The position numbers and the translations under genes are program-made. This document shows, one piece after another, positions 61,832-64,000 of a stretch of 64,000 nucleotides of DNA (positions within the stretch are counted from its first letter, which is position 1; every line of letters starts with the position of its first letter). The stretch comes from Liolophura sinensis (taxonomy: Eukaryota > Mollusca > Polyplacophora > Chitonida > Chitonidae): the NCBI RefSeq assembly GCF_032854445.1, contig NC_088304.1, positions 7,019,704-7,083,703 of the forward strand, written 5' to 3'. The notes beneath the pieces were generated by a model. It was not told where the DNA came from and ran no database searches. It saw nothing but the letters and a program-made list of their open reading frames with translations.

Positions 61832-63872
61832 AGACGACCATAACATTGAAATTGTTTTCTAGACTGATCATATTCCACAGAAACAGGATCATAAAAGACA
61901 AACACCATTACATCAAGTGAATTTTTCTAGTAATTTACTAATATTTTACACAGCCCGAAAGTCTTGTAATCATAAACCGTATGGAACCACGTGACGTTTT
62001 CCGAAAAGCATTTTAAGAGGAGCGTCTGGTCAATCTCGGAACCGGGTAACTCGATTAATCCCACTCTCAGATCAACCTTTTTCACCTCTCTGGAGATATG
62101 GAGGAATTGGTATCCAGCAGGGCTGTCAAGAGATGAGGAGGCCATCCAGATTATCATTAGGCTGATGTCTGTAGGAGATAATAATTACTGAAGGGCATTG
62201 ATGTGTTCTGAGCCAGGACACCGATTGTCATTAGCTGTGGTCTCAGACATTTATAGTAGACACTGATGGCAATACAAAACGGAATTGTTAATAAAAATGT
62301 ACAGTTTTTTTTTAAATCTTTGCAAAGATTTCAATGAAGTGAGATTCCAATTACATACTATTGAGACAAATATTGTTTGTAGCATGTGCCCTATAGGCTT
62401 ACATGTCAATGCCATGAACACTGAGACTTTGATAAATAGCTGAAGGGGCCAGCACGACAGGTACTAGTGTAGATAATGCTGAGAAATCGCGAATCACAAT
62501 TTCTGTTGTCGTCTGTGGCTTAAAGCTTAAATGTACAGTGCGTGAACGCCTTTCCATGGCTGTAGGAAGTCGGGTCCAGGTCAGTTTTTCAGTATTTTCA
62601 CATTTTCAGATTATTCCCAACAATATTCTTTATTTAAGATATCTGGTGCTTAAATAATGCTATAAATAGTAAAATTTAAGGCGTTCGAAAATTCCGGTAT
62701 GTGTCACAACAAAGTACAAAGTTTGGCAAATGTACGCTTTGCAATTTATCACGTTCCCGTATAAAAGAAAATATTTTCGCGGGGTACAGATAAGGCTTTG
62801 AAACTTCCTGAATGAAAACCAGAAAGAGTCTTGATTCTTAAAGCGGTAACAGATAAAAATGCAGTCTACTTCATATCCGATCGCCATCCCGTAGGCGTGT
62901 AGGCGTCATATTCATTACAGTGACCAATTACCATTGTTGATATAAATACGAATTCAGCCATGTTGTTTTCTGACATCACTTTTTTTTATCTCCTCAGTCA
63001 ATCTTGTGTCCTTCTAAAGTTTTCCTTGGTGCACTAATAGAGCTCCTTTAATGCAAGAATATATTCTTGATTATACCACATTATTATTTTCTCCACCTAT
63101 AGTGATAGGTTAGAAGGCATGTTAAGGTGATATAAAAGTGTAGCATTTCACAGCAGAAAAGTCTGAAGTTAGCAGGCAATGCTCTGTAATATCCACGACG
63201 CAGTTACATCTGGACAGCACAACCCTTCTCAAGTGTTCCTCAGCAGACAAAAAGACGTATTTGTTAGGGTCGCGTGTCGCGGAAATCTGCTCAGATGTAA
63301 ATTGATTTTTGAACGCCATTGCTAGATCTTAAGCCGGTATTACAGAACAGCCCGACATGTGGGTACAAACGGCATTGCTCTGAGCCCCTAAAAGACTTCA
63401 TCGAACCACCAGGGTTCATTTACTGGTCAAAAGCTAAAGAACCTTTAGGACATTTTTTTCCGTCGCAGAAATATCAATGAACCCTTTCCGTCAGTTCATC
63501 TCGATGAGATCGATTCCATATCTAGAAGAGCGAGACGTGTGGATCCTGATATAATGATATTTAATTTTCTGTGTGCATGATACCGGTCAGGCTAATAGTG
63601 TATAGAAAACTGTTGTTCTGGAAGTAAACTGCAGCCCTTCTTCAGCCAAGTCTTAAAATTACTAAATTAAAAACAAATCCGAACGTTCCAGAAGGAGCTG
63701 GATTCGAGCTTGCGATCTCACTGGCGATGGGATTATCGGCTGTGGTGAAGGCAACCTTAACTCGTTCTGGCTCGTGACGAAAACTTTTGGAATTATTTTG
63801 TATGTCTACATATGTAAAATAAACACAATTCTTTCGCACATATACATATACAAAATTGAGAATAAACTAGCA
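61832..63872. repeat. Subunit alpha, copy 6
   Basis: Full leader, closest by eye to alpha of copy 5. The G run is interrupted (CGCGGGG, about 62779). Confidence 0.8.
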
Positions 63873-64000
63873 GGTCTGTGTGGATCATCGTACATTGCCA
63901 TTAGCCGTAACATTGCGCACAATACAGCGGTCCTTACATCAGACCATGGTGGCAAAAGGGGGGAATAATTAACAAAACTTTTCCGTTATATTAACAAGTG
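63873..64000. repeat. Subunit beta, copy 6 (start only)
   Basis: The first 128 bases of beta, with a private deletion of about 90 bp near 63890. Confidence 0.75.

Larger units (their letters stand above)
61832..64000. repeat. Higher-order tandem repeat, copy 6 (cut by the window end)
   Basis: Contains all of alpha (61832-63872) and the first part of beta (63873-64000). Near 63890 beta lacks roughly 90 bp present in the other copies, between the GGATCATC motif and the CATTGCCATTAGCCG motif. The array evidently continues past the window. Confidence 0.85.

Noticed and set aside
1-64000. Ribosomal DNA or histone-type gene cluster as the reason for tandem repetition
   Set aside because: I see no rRNA core sequence and no conserved coding frame in the ~11-kb unit.
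1-64000. CRISPR array or prokaryotic operon
   Set aside because: Repeats are kilobases long, there are no short regular repeat-spacer units, and there are no bacterial genes.

Overview
This is eukaryotic, AT-rich DNA with no intact host protein-coding gene, rRNA or tRNA that I can recognise. Two things fill it. (1) A long direct tandem array of a large repeat unit of about 10.4-11.5 kb, running off both ends. (2) One LTR retrotransposon of 6,228 bp (29972-36199, minus strand) inserted into the third copy. The element has animal Ty3/gypsy pol signatures in the unusual gag-PR-INT-RT-RH order of the Gmr1-like lineage, so a metazoan is likely, probably an invertebrate. I cannot name the taxon.

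The array has two levels. The ~11-kb unit consists of six diverged relatives of one ancestral monomer of about 2.6 kb, here named alpha, beta, gamma, delta, epsilon and zeta in order. They share recurring modules: a leader, a middle block, a block with a TTCGA core, and a tail with a CAG|GTRAG motif. Each subunit type has its own deletions, and epsilon is a compound of one long and one short partial monomer. The ~11-kb copies are far more alike than the subunits within one copy, which is the pattern of a higher-order repeat. Copies run 1-11446, 11447-22345, 22346-39899 (about 11.3 kb without the retroelement), 39900-51408, 51409-61831, and 61832-64000 (partial). They differ by private and shared indels, which record unequal exchange or gene conversion.

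The retrotransposon has 1,019-bp LTRs that differ at only 4 positions by my reading. They begin TG and end CA, with a CTTG target duplication, a tRNA-Pro-type primer-binding site, and a polypurine tract next to a perfect 28-nt hairpin. Gag, with a long Glu/Arg/Lys coiled coil and a CCHC knuckle, protease and integrase lie in one reading frame apart from two compensating indels in gag. Integrase is followed directly by only the C-terminal end of reverse transcriptase plus RNase H, one base out of frame. The RT catalytic core is missing, so this copy is young but cannot move by itself. Its absence from the matching site in the other four repeat copies shows that it arrived after the array had formed.
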